A stretch of DNA of 64,000 nt from Bradyrhizobium sp. 1 (GCF_023073315.1 NZ_JADPJH010000034.1:186001-250000); one strand, 5' to 3'. Positions 18,471 to 26,340 are shown, counted from the first letter of the stretch. Numbers and translations: made by a program. Notes: generated from the letters alone by a model not told the origin.

Positions 18471-18859
18471 AAGCAGTATCCTCTCAAGGCGATCGTTATC
18501 CGATGTTCCGCGGCAGCAAATGGCTGCCGGTTCCCCAACAGCCGCGCAAACCAGCGCGGCCGGCAAGCCCGCTCAAAGCCTTGTCTTTCTGGGGTGCAGG
18601 GCCTCGTCCAAAGCCGGCCGTCTGCATTCCCTGCCAAGATGTCAAAACTATGGGCCTCGACGACAGCTCCGGGCGCGATTGTCCATAATTACCAGAGCCC
18701 GCCGATGGTTAATGCGGGGTTACCAGGGGCGCATTTGGCTGCGGGAAAGGTAGGCAGCACAGGGGGATGGGGGCGGCGCCGCCCCATCGCAGTCATGCCC
18801 CGGCTCTTGACCTAGGCATCCAGTACGCCGCGGCCTCCACGTATCCCCCTTCGGGCCCC
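18471..18859. other. Region upstream of tolQ
   Basis: About 390 bases between the tolQ start and the end of the SDR gene. It holds a near-perfect palindrome, GGGGCGGCGCCGCCCC within 18766-18788, with no T-run, and presumably the tolQ promoter. No credible gene is seen; the open frames are GC-rich shadows. Confidence 0.45.
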
Positions 18860-19570
18860 TCACCACTTCTCCTTCGACGTCCGCACGTCGAGCTCGAACG
18901 ACCAGGCGCGTTCGGGCTGGCGGTAGAGGAAGGCGAAGGCATCGACGATGCCCTCGATGTCGATCAGGCTGTCCTCGCGCCCCGCAGCGTCCGGAAAGCG
19001 CGAGAAGATCTTGTCGCCGGCGATCGCGCCGTCGACCACGACATGGCCGACATGGATGCCGTCGCTCGCATATTCCTTGGCCATGGCTTGCGCCAGGGTG
19101 CGCAGGCCGGCCTTTGACGAGTTGAAGGCACCATAGCCGGAGCGTCCGCGCAGCGAGGCGCTGGCGCCGGTGAAGAGCAGCGTTCCCGTCTTCTTCGGCA
19201 CCATGCGGCGCACTGCCTCGCGGCCAAACAGGAAGCCACCGAAGCAGACCACGCGCCAGGCCTGCTCGAAATACTCGGCCTCCATCTCGATGATCTTGCC
19301 GGGCGTGTTGTTGCCGGCGTTGTAGATGGCGAGGTCGAGATTTTCACCGGCGGCATCGAACAGTGCAGCGATGTCGCGCTCGCTCGTCGCGTCCGCGACG
19401 ACGGGAACGGCATTGCCCCCCGCCTTCGTGATATCATCCGCAACGGCCTGCAACGCGGACAACGTCCGGCCCGCGACGATCACCTTGAGTCCGTCGACCG
19501 CAAAGCGCTTGCAGAGCCTTGCCCCGAGCCCGCGGTCCGGGCCGACGCCGATCACGATTGCCGTCTTCAT
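18860..19570 (-). CDS. SDR-family protein lacking the catalytic tyrosine
   Basis: A 236-residue short-chain dehydrogenase fold. The nucleotide-binding motif is GVGPDRGLGARL, and NNTPG stands at the NAG position (IYNAGNNTPG). The catalytic region GASASLRGRSGYGAFNSSKAG aligns with the usual S..Y-x3-K, but the tyrosine position is phenylalanine (FNSSK); the lysine is kept. I recall a related SDR clade with the same replacement, so this is probably a stable trait rather than a mutation. Its role is unclear: it may bind NAD(P) without standard chemistry. GGAG precedes the ATG. The cysE-like gene ends 24 bases upstream, so the two are probably cotranscribed. Confidence 0.8.
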   Translation of the reverse strand: MKTAIVIGVGPDRGLGARLCKRFAVDGLKVIVAGRTLSALQAVADDITKAGGNAVPVVADATSERDIAALFDAAGENLDLAIYNAGNNTPGKIIEMEAEYFEQAWRVVCFGGFLFGREAVRRMVPKKTGTLLFTGASASLRGRSGYGAFNSSKAGLRTLAQAMAKEYASDGIHVGHVVVDGAIAGDKIFSRFPDAAGREDSLIDIEGIVDAFAFLYRQPERAWSFELDVRTSKEKW

Positions 19571-19594
19571 TGCACGTCTCCGAAGATTGAAGGG

Positions 19595-20362
19595 TCAGGC
19601 CGCGGAAGCCGGTTCGGGGCAGTTGGTCAGCCGCGCGGGATTGCCGACCGCGGTGCAGCCTGCGGGAATGTCCGACGTCACGACCGTATCGGCGCCGATC
19701 TTCGCAAATTCGCCGATGCCGATGTCGCCGAGGATGGTTGCACCGCCGCCGATGAAAACGCCGCGGCCGATGCGCGGCGAGCGCGCCGGCAGCTCGCCAC
19801 GACGGCCGATGCTAACGTTCTGGAGGATAGTGACGTCGTCGCCGATCACCACATTGGCGCCGATCACGATGCCGGTGGCGTGGTCGAGATAGACGGACGA
19901 ACCGATATGTGCGGCGGGATGAATGCTGACTTGCAAGACGTTCGACGCCTCGTTCTGGAACAGCAGCGCGGCATCGCGATGGTCGCGGCGCCAGAGCCAG
20001 TTCGAGACGCGCCAGGCCTGCAGCGCGACATAGCCCTTGTAATGCAGCAGCGGCGGCAGCAGGTCAGCGATGGCGGGATCGCGGCGTGCGATCGCCTGCA
20101 AGTCCTGGCTGGCCAATTCGACCAGGTCCGGCGCGTCATGAAAGGCGTCGCGGGAAAAGGACGTGAAGCGCGCGCGCTCGGTGGCGCCGCTGCCAAGCCG
20201 CTGCCCGATCAGATCGGCCAGGGCGCCGGCAAAATCATCATGCGCGAGAACGGCGCTCGCAACGGCCTGGCCGAAGACGGGATCGGCAGCCGCCGCACGC
20301 TCCGCTTCGCCGCGGATCGCCTGCCAGAAGCTGTCGCTCGCCTTGGTCGCAGCTTCGGCCAT
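19595..20362 (-). CDS. cysE: Serine O-acetyltransferase
   Basis: A 255-residue protein with the N-terminal helical domain of CysE and a left-handed beta-helix of hexapeptide repeats. VSIHPAAHIGSSVYLDHATG carries the catalytic aspartate and histidine (DHATGIVIG), and VGNPARL closes the family domain. It makes O-acetylserine from serine and acetyl-CoA, the first step of cysteine synthesis. The ATG at 20362 follows GGAGG; a GTG one codon earlier is the alternative. The tail after the helix is short, so cysteine feedback and cysteine-synthase docking may differ from E. coli. Confidence 0.9.
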   Translation of the reverse strand: MAEAATKASDSFWQAIRGEAERAAAADPVFGQAVASAVLAHDDFAGALADLIGQRLGSGATERARFTSFSRDAFHDAPDLVELASQDLQAIARRDPAIADLLPPLLHYKGYVALQAWRVSNWLWRRDHRDAALLFQNEASNVLQVSIHPAAHIGSSVYLDHATGIVIGANVVIGDDVTILQNVSIGRRGELPARSPRIGRGVFIGGGATILGDIGIGEFAKIGADTVVTSDIPAGCTAVGNPARLTNCPEPASAA

Positions 20363-20504
20363 CACCGCCTCCGGTCCGTCGCACCCCGTAACGGCGAATA
20401 TAGGCGGTCCGGATCAAGGCGCCAGTGATGCCGGCGGGAGGCAACTGCTCGCAAAGCGACCGGAGCATCACGAACCTTTGGCCGGCAATCTCCCAAAAAC
20501 CAAA

Positions 20505-20535
20505 CCGCCCGCCTGCGGGGTGCGCAAGCGGGCGG
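20505..20535 (-). terminator. Terminator of the DUF2852 gene
   Basis: 8-bp perfect stem CCGCCCGC / GCGGGCGG with a 15-base loop. On the minus strand it is followed by TTTGGTTTTT. It lies about 90 bases after the DUF2852 stop codon. Confidence 0.65.
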
Positions 20536-20625
20536 CTCGGGGCCATCAGGACTTTGGGGCATGCGCCTGAAGGCTTTGAGAGGTGTCAGCCCTTCAAGTT
20601 CAACCTTGAAGTTCAGCCTTGAAGT

Positions 20626-21117
20626 TCAGCCTTGCGGCTGGTCGGTCGGCGGCGGGGTCGGGCGCGTCTTGTGCTGCGCCATGAACTGGTCGAACTCTGC
20701 CTTGTCCTTGGCGTGACGCAGACGGTCGAGGAAGTTCTTGAACTCGACCTGCTCTTCCTCGAGCCGCTGCAGCGTCTCGGTGCGGTATTCATCGAAGGCA
20801 CGGTTGCCGGAGGACGGCGGGCCGAAGCCAAAGCCGAAGCCATGGCGCTCCATGCGGCCGCGCATGCGGTCCATCTTGTACTGCATCCGCTCCATCTTGT
20901 TCTGCCAGCGGTCCTGATTGCTCCAGCACGACATTCTTCTGCTCCCGAGTGTGAAAAAGAGAAGGGCAAGTCCGATCGGCCACCAGATGATGAAGCCGAG
21001 GATGGTCACGGCAATCCAGCCGGGATGCCATGGCGTGTTGAGCATGCGGGGACGCTCGTATTGTTGGTCTTGGTCCGAAGGGCCGCGCCAGCGATTGACA
21101 TCAGCGGTGTAGGCCAT
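20626..21117 (-). CDS. DUF2852 membrane protein
   Basis: A 163-residue protein. A short soluble N-terminus is followed by WIAVTILGFIIWWPIGLALL, one membrane hairpin or helix. Then come a basic methionine/arginine-rich stretch (MERMQYKMDRMRGRMERHG), a glycine/phenylalanine run and a charged coiled coil (LEEEQVEFKNFLDRLRHA). This matches the DUF2852 family of alphaproteobacteria, for which I know no function. GGAG lies before the ATG at 21117. The upstream palindrome TGTAAAT-N3-ATTTACA and the adjacent TetR gene suggest regulated expression. Confidence 0.8.
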   Translation of the reverse strand: MAYTADVNRWRGPSDQDQQYERPRMLNTPWHPGWIAVTILGFIIWWPIGLALLFFTLGSRRMSCWSNQDRWQNKMERMQYKMDRMRGRMERHGFGFGFGPPSSGNRAFDEYRTETLQRLEEEQVEFKNFLDRLRHAKDKAEFDQFMAQHKTRPTPPPTDQPQG

Positions 21118-21152
21118 TTCCGATCTCCATGACGGCGTCTGAGCCGTTGTGA

Positions 21153-21171
21153 ATGTAAATAACATTTACAT
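21153..21171. promoter_or_regulatory. Palindromic operator candidate before the DUF2852 gene
   Basis: Perfect inverted repeat ATGTAAAT-AAC-ATTTACAT, 36 bases upstream of the DUF2852 start codon. The size and spacing fit a TetR-family dimer site, and a TetR gene lies immediately upstream on the same strand. Binding is inference. Confidence 0.5.
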
Positions 21172-21238
21172 AGCTAAATCATCCCGCGATTTTGTCAAGC
21201 CGACCACCCGACAGGGGCGCGGGATTATTTGCGCAACT

Positions 21239-21991
21239 TTATTTCGGCTTGCCCCAAGGACCACCCGGAGTACCGCCGGGCGGCACGCCAGAACCGGAGG
21301 CCGCCTCCGGTGGCACCGGTGGCGGCTCAGCGCCTTTCGCCGGAGCACGGCGGTCGGTCGGGAAGCCGAGGCCGCGCAGATAGATCAGCACCTCGGCCTC
21401 GAGCAGCTCGTCCGGTGACATCGGCAGTTTTCGCCGCGCGGCATCGCCGCGGGAGAACAGCGAGGCGACGCCATGCGCCATCGACCAGATGTGCAGGGCC
21501 ATCATCATGGCGGGTGGCCGAGGCGCGCCCCGAGGCGCGAGCGCCGCAAGGCGCTCGGCGGCGGCGCGAATGACATTAAAAGCGCGCTCGCTGGCGGCCT
21601 GCAGCGCCGGATTGGCGTCGACCGGCAGGCCGGATTCGAACATCGCATTGTAGAAGGCCGGCTCCTCGCGGGCGAAGGCGAGATAGGCCCTTCCGACACG
21701 CTCGAACGCGGTGACGGTGTCGGGGCGCCCGTCATCCCAGGCCCCGGTCAGGCGCGACTCGAACTGCTCGAAGCCACGCTGGGCGATCGAGGACAGCAGT
21801 TCGTCGCGATCGCGGAAATGGCGATACGGCGCCGCAGCGCTGACGCCGGCCATGCGCGCGGCATCGGCGAAGGTGAAGCCGGCCGCGCCCTTCTCGGCGA
21901 TCAACCCGAGGGCGGCTTGCAACAGCGCTTCCTTCAGATTGCCGTGGTGATAGCCGCGCTCCGCGCGGCGCTCTTCCTTGCGCCAGCTCAT
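21239..21991 (-). CDS. TetR/AcrR-family regulator
   Basis: A 250-residue regulator. The N-terminal helix-turn-helix is RGYHHGNLKEALLQAALGLI through FADAARMAGVSAAAPYRHF, the TetR type with the extra YHHGNL motif. The ligand domain contains MALHIWSMAHGVASLF, which matches the WHG (TetR_C_33) domain. A long Pro/Gly tail ends GGPWGKPK. Its gene lies just upstream of the DUF2852 gene in the same direction. A second inverted repeat, GCTCATGT-N11-ACATGAGC (21986-22012), overlaps its own start codon and could allow autoregulation. Confidence 0.85.
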   Translation of the reverse strand: MSWRKEERRAERGYHHGNLKEALLQAALGLIAEKGAAGFTFADAARMAGVSAAAPYRHFRDRDELLSSIAQRGFEQFESRLTGAWDDGRPDTVTAFERVGRAYLAFAREEPAFYNAMFESGLPVDANPALQAASERAFNVIRAAAERLAALAPRGAPRPPAMMMALHIWSMAHGVASLFSRGDAARRKLPMSPDELLEAEVLIYLRGLGFPTDRRAPAKGAEPPPVPPEAASGSGVPPGGTPGGPWGKPK

Positions 21992-22012
21992 GTGAACGAG
22001 CTTTACATGAGC
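21986..22012. promoter_or_regulatory. Inverted repeat over the TetR start codon
   Basis: GCTCATGT-N11-ACATGAGC covers the ATG of the TetR gene. The half-site TTTACAT is shared with the operator candidate at 21153-21171. Possible autoregulatory site; inference only. Confidence 0.3.
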
Positions 22013-22119
22013 CGGGCGTGAAGGTCACTAGCGGCGAGCGGGAAGTGATTAACTCCGTACTTCCACGGGCCACCGGGCCGATGAGCCAGCATCGCGCCCG
22101 GAATCGGCCTCGCCAGAAG

Positions 22120-22485
22120 CTACATCTGCGGAATCGGCATCACGGGCATGACCTCAACGGCCTCACCCGGGAAGATCGCAAAATGCGGATGGTTCTCGAA
22201 CAGTTTTGCGGCCTCCTCCTGTGAGGCGGCCCGCACCACCGTGAAACCGGTCAGCGCGTTGCTCATCTCGGTGACGCCGTTTCCGTCGATCCGGCGGGTC
22301 TTGCCGAGCGGACCGCCCAGCTCGACGATAACATCCTTGTGCTTCTCGACCCAGCCGTGCCAGCCGGCCATGCCCTCACGCTCTTTCGCCTTGCGCTCGG
22401 CCTCGGGAAGCGCATTCCAAGCGGCCATTTTCGGTCCGCTCATGCTGCCGAGATAAACGGCGAGGAATTTGTGTTCGGTGCTCAT
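22120..22485 (-). CDS. YCII-related domain protein
   Basis: A 121-residue protein beginning MSTEHKFLAVYLGSM with the pattern of small YCII-like ferredoxin-fold proteins (GGPLGKTRRIDGNGV, then FTVVRAASQEEAAKLF, and PHFAIFPGEAVEVMPVMPIP at the end). It lies 52 bases after the DGPF-type YCII gene and is probably on the same transcript, driven by the ECF-like promoter at 23007-23035. AAGGAG precedes the ATG. No enzymatic role is proven for this family. Confidence 0.75.
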   Translation of the reverse strand: MSTEHKFLAVYLGSMSGPKMAAWNALPEAERKAKEREGMAGWHGWVEKHKDVIVELGGPLGKTRRIDGNGVTEMSNALTGFTVVRAASQEEAAKLFENHPHFAIFPGEAVEVMPVMPIPQM

Positions 22486-22537
22486 CGGCTCTCTCCTTGT
22501 TGATGGATCGACTACGGCCGCGACGTGATCGCGGCAG

Positions 22538-22942
22538 CTATCTCTTCAGGCCGTCGAAACCGGCGGCGGCCGCTTGCACGTCAGGCGGAAAGTCGGACAT
22601 TTCCTGCACCTGCCGGATCTCGATGATCTCGTTGGCGGAGGCCGGGCACTTCTTGGCCCAGGCGATCGCTTCCGCGCGCGAATCCACCTCGATCATCCAG
22701 TAGCCGCCCAGAACTTCCTTGGATTCAGCGAAGGGGCCGTCGGTGACGACGGGTGCGCCGGACGCAAACGAGACGCGCGCGCCCGTCGATGGCGGGTGCA
22801 GGCCGTCGAGCGTGATCAGGATGCCGGCATCCTTCAGCGCTTCGTTGTAGCGCATCATCGCGGCGACGCGTTCGGGATCGAGTTGGACGTCCGCCGGCGC
22901 GCTCTCGTAGCCGAGCGGGATCATGAGCATCATGAATCGCAT
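22538..22942 (-). CDS. YCII/DGPF-domain protein
   Basis: A 134-residue protein with VVTDGPFAESKEVLGGYWMI, the exact DGPF motif of the family named after it, after the opening MRFMMLMIPLGYE. DGPF proteins are dimeric ferredoxin-like folds, regularly encoded next to ECF42 sigma factors. The start at 22942 follows AGGACC and the ECF-like promoter at 23007-23035; the longer frame to 23008 would run through that promoter. The function is unknown; a small-molecule-binding or enzymatic role is inferred from the fold. Confidence 0.85.
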   Translation of the reverse strand: MRFMMLMIPLGYESAPADVQLDPERVAAMMRYNEALKDAGILITLDGLHPPSTGARVSFASGAPVVTDGPFAESKEVLGGYWMIEVDSRAEAIAWAKKCPASANEIIEIRQVQEMSDFPPDVQAAAAGFDGLKR

Positions 22943-23006
22943 GGTGAGGTCCTGTTTCTTCGCTGCGTGGGCGCTGGAGGATCTGTCCGGCCCATACTCC
23001 CAATTC

Positions 23007-23035
23007 AAGACGAACGGCCTTCTACAAGACCGACA
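23007..23035 (-). promoter_or_regulatory. ECF-type promoter P3 (DGPF gene)
   Basis: TGTCGG-N17-CGTCTT on the minus strand, 64 bases before the start codon at 22942. It is identical in both hexamers and in spacing to the elements at 23468-23496, 26289-26317 and 28032-28060. Confidence 0.75.
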
Positions 23036-23072
23036 TGGCTGTGAAAATTATTTCGAAGGTTGTTGCGCCGCG

Positions 23073-23438
23073 CTAACGGGGTTGCGGCAGGAACCGGCCG
23101 TGCTGGAAGGCGGCGCCGAAATACACCTCGATGCGGCGGATCTTGTCAGCGGCGAAGGTGAAGAACTCGGTGTTGCGAAAGCTCCTGCCATCTGTCGCCA
23201 GGCAGTGATAGGTGACGAAGGCTTCGTTGCCGGCGACGAAGATGCGCTCGATGTCGTGGCGCACGATCCAACCGGTGTCTTTCCAGCAGCGCTCGAAATA
23301 GGTCGCCTTGTCGAGGTCATCGTCGAACGGGCTGGTGAAACGGAAGTCGTCGGCCAGCGCGGCACTGACCTGCTGCCGGTCGTTGGCAAGATAGGCGGCG
23401 AAGAGGCTTCGAATCAGGTGTTCGCGGTTCTCGGTCAT
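23073..23438 (-). CDS. SnoaL/NTF2-like protein
   Basis: A 121-residue protein starting MTENREHLIRSLFAAYLAND, followed by DDFRFTSPFDDDLDKATYF, typical of the SnoaL-like cone fold. This fold hosts cyclases, isomerases or simple ligand-binding proteins. The start at 23438 lies 29 bases after the ECF-like promoter at 23468-23496, and the longer frame to 23579 would cross it. Probable member of the ECF42 regulon. The ligand is unknown. Confidence 0.8.
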   Translation of the reverse strand: MTENREHLIRSLFAAYLANDRQQVSAALADDFRFTSPFDDDLDKATYFERCWKDTGWIVRHDIERIFVAGNEAFVTYHCLATDGRSFRNTEFFTFAADKIRRIEVYFGAAFQHGRFLPQPR

Positions 23439-23467
23439 TGGTGGCCTCCCTGAAGGACGTCTTCTCG

Positions 23468-23496
23468 AAGACGATTCACGCACGACCGCGCCGACA
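23468..23496 (-). promoter_or_regulatory. ECF-type promoter P4 (SnoaL-like gene)
   Basis: TGTCGG-N17-CGTCTT on the minus strand, ending 29 bases before the start codon at 23438. Same hexamers and spacing as the other three copies at 22-28 kb. Confidence 0.75.
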
Positions 23497-23593
23497 TCCG
23501 CACACCGCGAAGCCCGCCGAGGCCTTTCTCGCCGAGACCAAAGCGCAGTAAAAGGAACGCAACCAGCCTTCTCGAACACAGGATAAATCGCCC

Positions 23594-24382
23594 ATGCCCG
23601 CCTCCCCGCAGAAAGTCGCCCTCGTCACCGGAGCCGCGCGCGGCATCGGGCTTGCGACCGCGAAGAAGTTCCTTGGCGAGGGCTGGCGCGTGGCGCTGCT
23701 CGACATCCAAGGCGAGTTGCTCGACCGCGCGGTCGCCGGGATCGGCGAGAGCGAGGCGACGCTGGCGCTGACTTGCGACGTCTCGGACACGGATGCGGTT
23801 GCTGCCGCGATGAAAACGGTCGAGCAGCGGTTCGGCCGGCTCGATGCGCTGGTCAACAATGCCGGCATCGCCGTGTTCGCGCCGCTGATGGACACGTCGG
23901 AGACCGACTGGCGCCGCGTGCTCGAGGTCAACCTCACCGGCCCGTTCCTCTGCACCAAGGCCGCGGTGCCCTTGATGCGCGAGGCCGATGGCGGCGCCAT
24001 CGTCAACATCACCTCGATCTCGGCCGTGCGCGCCTCGACGCTGCGCTCGGCCTACGGAACCAGCAAGGCGGGCCTTGCCCATCTCACCAAGCAGCTGGCG
24101 GTCGAGCTTGCCTCACTCAACATCCGCGTCAACGCGGTCGCGCCGGGGCCGGTCGACACCGCGATGGCGAAGCAGGTCCACACCAAAGAGATCCGCGCCG
24201 ACTATCACGACGCCATTCCGCTCAACCGCTACGGTTTGGAGGAGGAACTCGCCGAAGCGATCTACTTCCTGTGCTCGGAACGATCGAGCTACATCACCGG
24301 CCAAATTTTAGCCGTCGATGGCGGCTTCGATGCGGCCGGCATCGGCCTGCCGACGCTGCGCGGGCATAGGCGGAACGGCTAG
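23594..24382 (+). CDS. SDR-family oxidoreductase
   Basis: A 262-residue classical SDR: TGAARGIG at about 12-19, NNAG, the catalytic serine in NITSISAV and the Y-x3-K in SAYGTSKAG, then NAVAPGPVDT. All catalytic residues are present, unlike the SDR at 18.9 kb. The late part (SSYITGQILAVDGGFDAAG) is typical of 3-ketoacyl/polyol dehydrogenase-like SDRs. The gene is divergent from the SnoaL-like gene and stops 11 bases before a family A repeat. The substrate is unknown. Confidence 0.88.
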   Translation: MPASPQKVALVTGAARGIGLATAKKFLGEGWRVALLDIQGELLDRAVAGIGESEATLALTCDVSDTDAVAAAMKTVEQRFGRLDALVNNAGIAVFAPLMDTSETDWRRVLEVNLTGPFLCTKAAVPLMREADGGAIVNITSISAVRASTLRSAYGTSKAGLAHLTKQLAVELASLNIRVNAVAPGPVDTAMAKQVHTKEIRADYHDAIPLNRYGLEEELAEAIYFLCSERSSYITGQILAVDGGFDAAGIGLPTLRGHRRNG

Positions 24383-24393
24383 GCACGGGAATT

Positions 24394-24477
24394 GTAGGGT
24401 GGGCAAAGCGCAGCGTGCCCACCAACTTGCCTCAAACGCGGAGAGATGGTGGGCACGCTACGCTTTGCCCACCCTAC
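24394..24477. repeat. Palindromic intergenic repeat, family A copy 3
   Basis: Left arm GTAGGGTGGGCAAAGCGCAG and right arm ending GCTTTGCCCACCCTAC are near-perfect inverted copies, with GTGCCCACC and GGTGGGCAC at the inner ends. It starts 11 bases after the SDR stop and ends 24 bases before the next start codon. This is the best preserved of the three copies in the window. Confidence 0.8.
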
Positions 24478-24501
24478 GGCACCGCATTCGTGGAGTGCAT
24501 C

Positions 24502-24939
24502 ATGCGACGCGTCACCGTCCTCAAAGCCCTGTTGCTCGTCGCGCCCCTGCTCGCCTCCGCGCCCGCCGCGGCCGAGATCCGCATCATCCAGTCGCCGGGC
24601 GGACAGGTCGGGCCGTTCCTCGACCTGTTCGAGAAGGTGCGCGAGAGCGGCGAGCGCGTGGTGATCGACGGTCCCTGCCTGTCGGCCTGCACGCTGGTGC
24701 TGAGCATCGTGCCGGGCGAGCGCATCTGTGTCACGAAGCGCGCCGTGCTCGGCTTCCATGCTGCGCGATCGGTTGACTGGCGCGGGCGCTTTTCAGCCGA
24801 GCCGGAAGCCTCCGAAGCGGTGCTCGAGGCCTATCCCGGTCCGGTGCGCGACTGGATCAGCCGCCGTGGCGGTCTCACCTCGCGCCTGCTGGTGTTGAAG
24901 GGGCGCGACCTCGCCGCGATCTATCCGCGCTGTCGTTGA
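24502..24939 (+). CDS. Small periplasmic ClpP-like (COG3904-type) protein
   Basis: A 145-residue protein with a signal peptide (MRRVTVLKALLLVAPLLASA). The mature part starts with the strand IRIIQSPGGQVGPF, then VVIDGPCLSACTLVL and GFHAARS. This follows the ClpP/crotonase-fold pattern of COG3904 proteins: a glycine-rich strand, a serine in CLSAC and a histidine about 30 residues later. Protease activity is not established for the family. The start at 24502 is preferred because the upstream ATG would read the repeat as protein. Confidence 0.65.
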   Translation: MRRVTVLKALLLVAPLLASAPAAAEIRIIQSPGGQVGPFLDLFEKVRESGERVVIDGPCLSACTLVLSIVPGERICVTKRAVLGFHAARSVDWRGRFSAEPEASEAVLEAYPGPVRDWISRRGGLTSRLLVLKGRDLAAIYPRCR

Positions 24940-24967
24940 GGGGGCGACCGCCAGACGGGTCAGTCTT

Positions 24968-25060
24968 CTAAAACAGATATTGAATCATCGGCGCCAGCTT
25001 CGCGCTTGCGCAGATGAGCATCCCCCAAAGAGCAAAATTGATCTGTAGCGCCGTCGCCAT
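24968..25060 (-). CDS. Possible 30-residue membrane peptide
   Basis: A short reading frame encoding MATALQINFALWGMLICASA followed by KLAPMIQYLF. It is hydrophobic enough for one membrane helix. A strong AAGGGGAG lies eight bases before its ATG, which is better than for many real genes here. It stands alone between the ClpP-like gene and the VOC gene. I do not recognise the protein; it could also be a chance frame. Confidence 0.45.
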   Translation of the reverse strand: MATALQINFALWGMLICASAKLAPMIQYLF

Positions 25061-25285
25061 CGGCCGCTCCCCTTCCAAGTTACGTCCATCCCGATGTGTA
25101 GAATTTGTGAATGAATGATTAGCGATTTTGACCCGCGGTTCACAGCCTAATATTGCGCCAGTTGTTGTGCGATGCGATCCGACGAGAACGACCGGCCGAT
25201 CCGGCCGTGATGTGACGATCCGCTGCCTGTCCCGCTTCCCGTAGCAACGGAAAGCGGAACACGGCGCATCAGGCGACCTCGCCTG
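25061..25285. other. Intergenic region before the VOC gene end
   Basis: About 225 bases. The part from 25080 to 25160 is comparatively AT-rich (GAATTTGTGAATGAATGATTAGC, in pieces) and may be the promoter of the 30-residue frame. No other feature is seen. Confidence 0.3.
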
Positions 25286-25699
25286 TCACATTCCTTCCGC
25301 GGGGCAGTTCACCATCCAGGGAATGCCGAACTTGTCGACGCACATGCCAAAGCCCTTGGCCCAGAAGGTCTTGCTGAAGGGCATGGTGACGCTGCCGCCG
25401 TCGGCAAGCGCGTTGAACTTGCGCTCACCGTCCGCGGGGTCCGCGACCGTGAACGAGACCGCAAAGCCCTGAGGCTTGTGAAAATGCTCGGCCGGTACGT
25501 CCGAGGCCATCAGCACGGTGCCGCCAGGTAGCGACATTCGTGCGTGCATGATCGTCTTCTCGCGGCCGGGCGCAGCCGGCATGTCCGGCGGCGCGTCCGA
25601 TGACCGCATCATGGCGTCGATCTTGCCGCCGAGAGTCTTGGCGTAATGGTTGAACGCCGCCTCGCAGGTGTCCTGATAGAACAGATAGGGATTGAGCAT
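25286..25699 (-). CDS. VOC-superfamily protein, PhnB-like
   Basis: A 137-residue protein of the PhnB-like glyoxalase/bleomycin-resistance fold: MLNPYLFYQDTCEAAFNHY at the start, TIMHARMSLPGGTVLMASD in the middle, and FGMCVDKFGIPWMVNC at the end. The family rarely has proven activity, but PhnB-like proteins often accompany ECF42 sigma factors. AAGGAG precedes the ATG. It lies 28 bases after the SRPBCC gene and shares its transcript. Confidence 0.85.
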   Translation of the reverse strand: MLNPYLFYQDTCEAAFNHYAKTLGGKIDAMMRSSDAPPDMPAAPGREKTIMHARMSLPGGTVLMASDVPAEHFHKPQGFAVSFTVADPADGERKFNALADGGSVTMPFSKTFWAKGFGMCVDKFGIPWMVNCPAEGM

Positions 25700-25727
25700 C
25701 GTTTCTCTCCTTTTGTTCGCCTGGGCC

Positions 25728-26264
25728 TTACTTCTCGGTGAGCTTCTTCAGGCTGACGAGGCCGGCCTCAAAGTCCTTGCCGATCATGTTGTCCATGTTG
25801 ATGAAGACCTGCATCACCTTGGACATGAATGGGGCCGGACCGTACATCGCCCACGTGACCAATGTGGCATCGCCTTGCGGCACAAAGGTGAACTCGGCGG
25901 TGTTGTGACCCTCGAACGGTCGCTCGAAATCGAGCTTGATGCGCAGTTTTGACGACGCATTCGCCTCGAGGATCTCCATGTGGCCGGCGCCGACATTGTT
26001 ATTCCCGTCCCAGGCATAGGTCGCGCCCTTCCCTGCTGCGGTTCCGCCAAAGGTCCGCTTCATGGCGGGATCGCGGTTCTCATAGGGCGACCAGTTGGTC
26101 CAGAAGTGGAAATCGGAAACGAGCGGATAGATCGCATTGGCGGGCGCCTTCAGCGCCAGGGAGCGCTCGACGCGGAACGTGTCGGGTTTTGTCAATGCAA
26201 AGACGAGGATGCCCGCGATTCCGACCGCGAGCACGATGGCGATGATGGCAATGGCTTTCAGCAT
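25728..26264 (-). CDS. Membrane-anchored SRPBCC (polyketide-cyclase-like) protein
   Basis: A 178-residue protein. An N-terminal helix (MLKAIAIIAIVLAVGIAGIL) anchors it or exports it; the rest is a START/SRPBCC domain with RVERSLALKAPANAIYPLV and FHFWTNWSPYENRDP. Such domains bind hydrophobic ligands. The ATG at 26264 is preceded by AAGGAG and lies 24 bases after an ECF-like promoter (26289-26317). The neighbouring genes point to the ECF42 regulon. The ligand is unknown. Confidence 0.82.
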   Translation of the reverse strand: MLKAIAIIAIVLAVGIAGILVFALTKPDTFRVERSLALKAPANAIYPLVSDFHFWTNWSPYENRDPAMKRTFGGTAAGKGATYAWDGNNNVGAGHMEILEANASSKLRIKLDFERPFEGHNTAEFTFVPQGDATLVTWAMYGPAPFMSKVMQVFINMDNMIGKDFEAGLVSLKKLTEK

Positions 26265-26288
26265 AAGGAACTCCTTGGATACGGAGTT

Positions 26289-26317
26289 AAGACGAAGCGG
26301 TCGGGCTGGGGCCGACA
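26289..26317 (-). promoter_or_regulatory. ECF-type promoter P2 (SRPBCC-VOC)
   Basis: TGTCGG-N17-CGTCTT on the minus strand between the sigma-factor stop codon and the SRPBCC start. It lies 24 bases before that start and matches the other three copies exactly in both hexamers and spacing. Confidence 0.78.
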
Positions 26318-26340
26318 ATCGCAAACGCAATTATTTTGCG

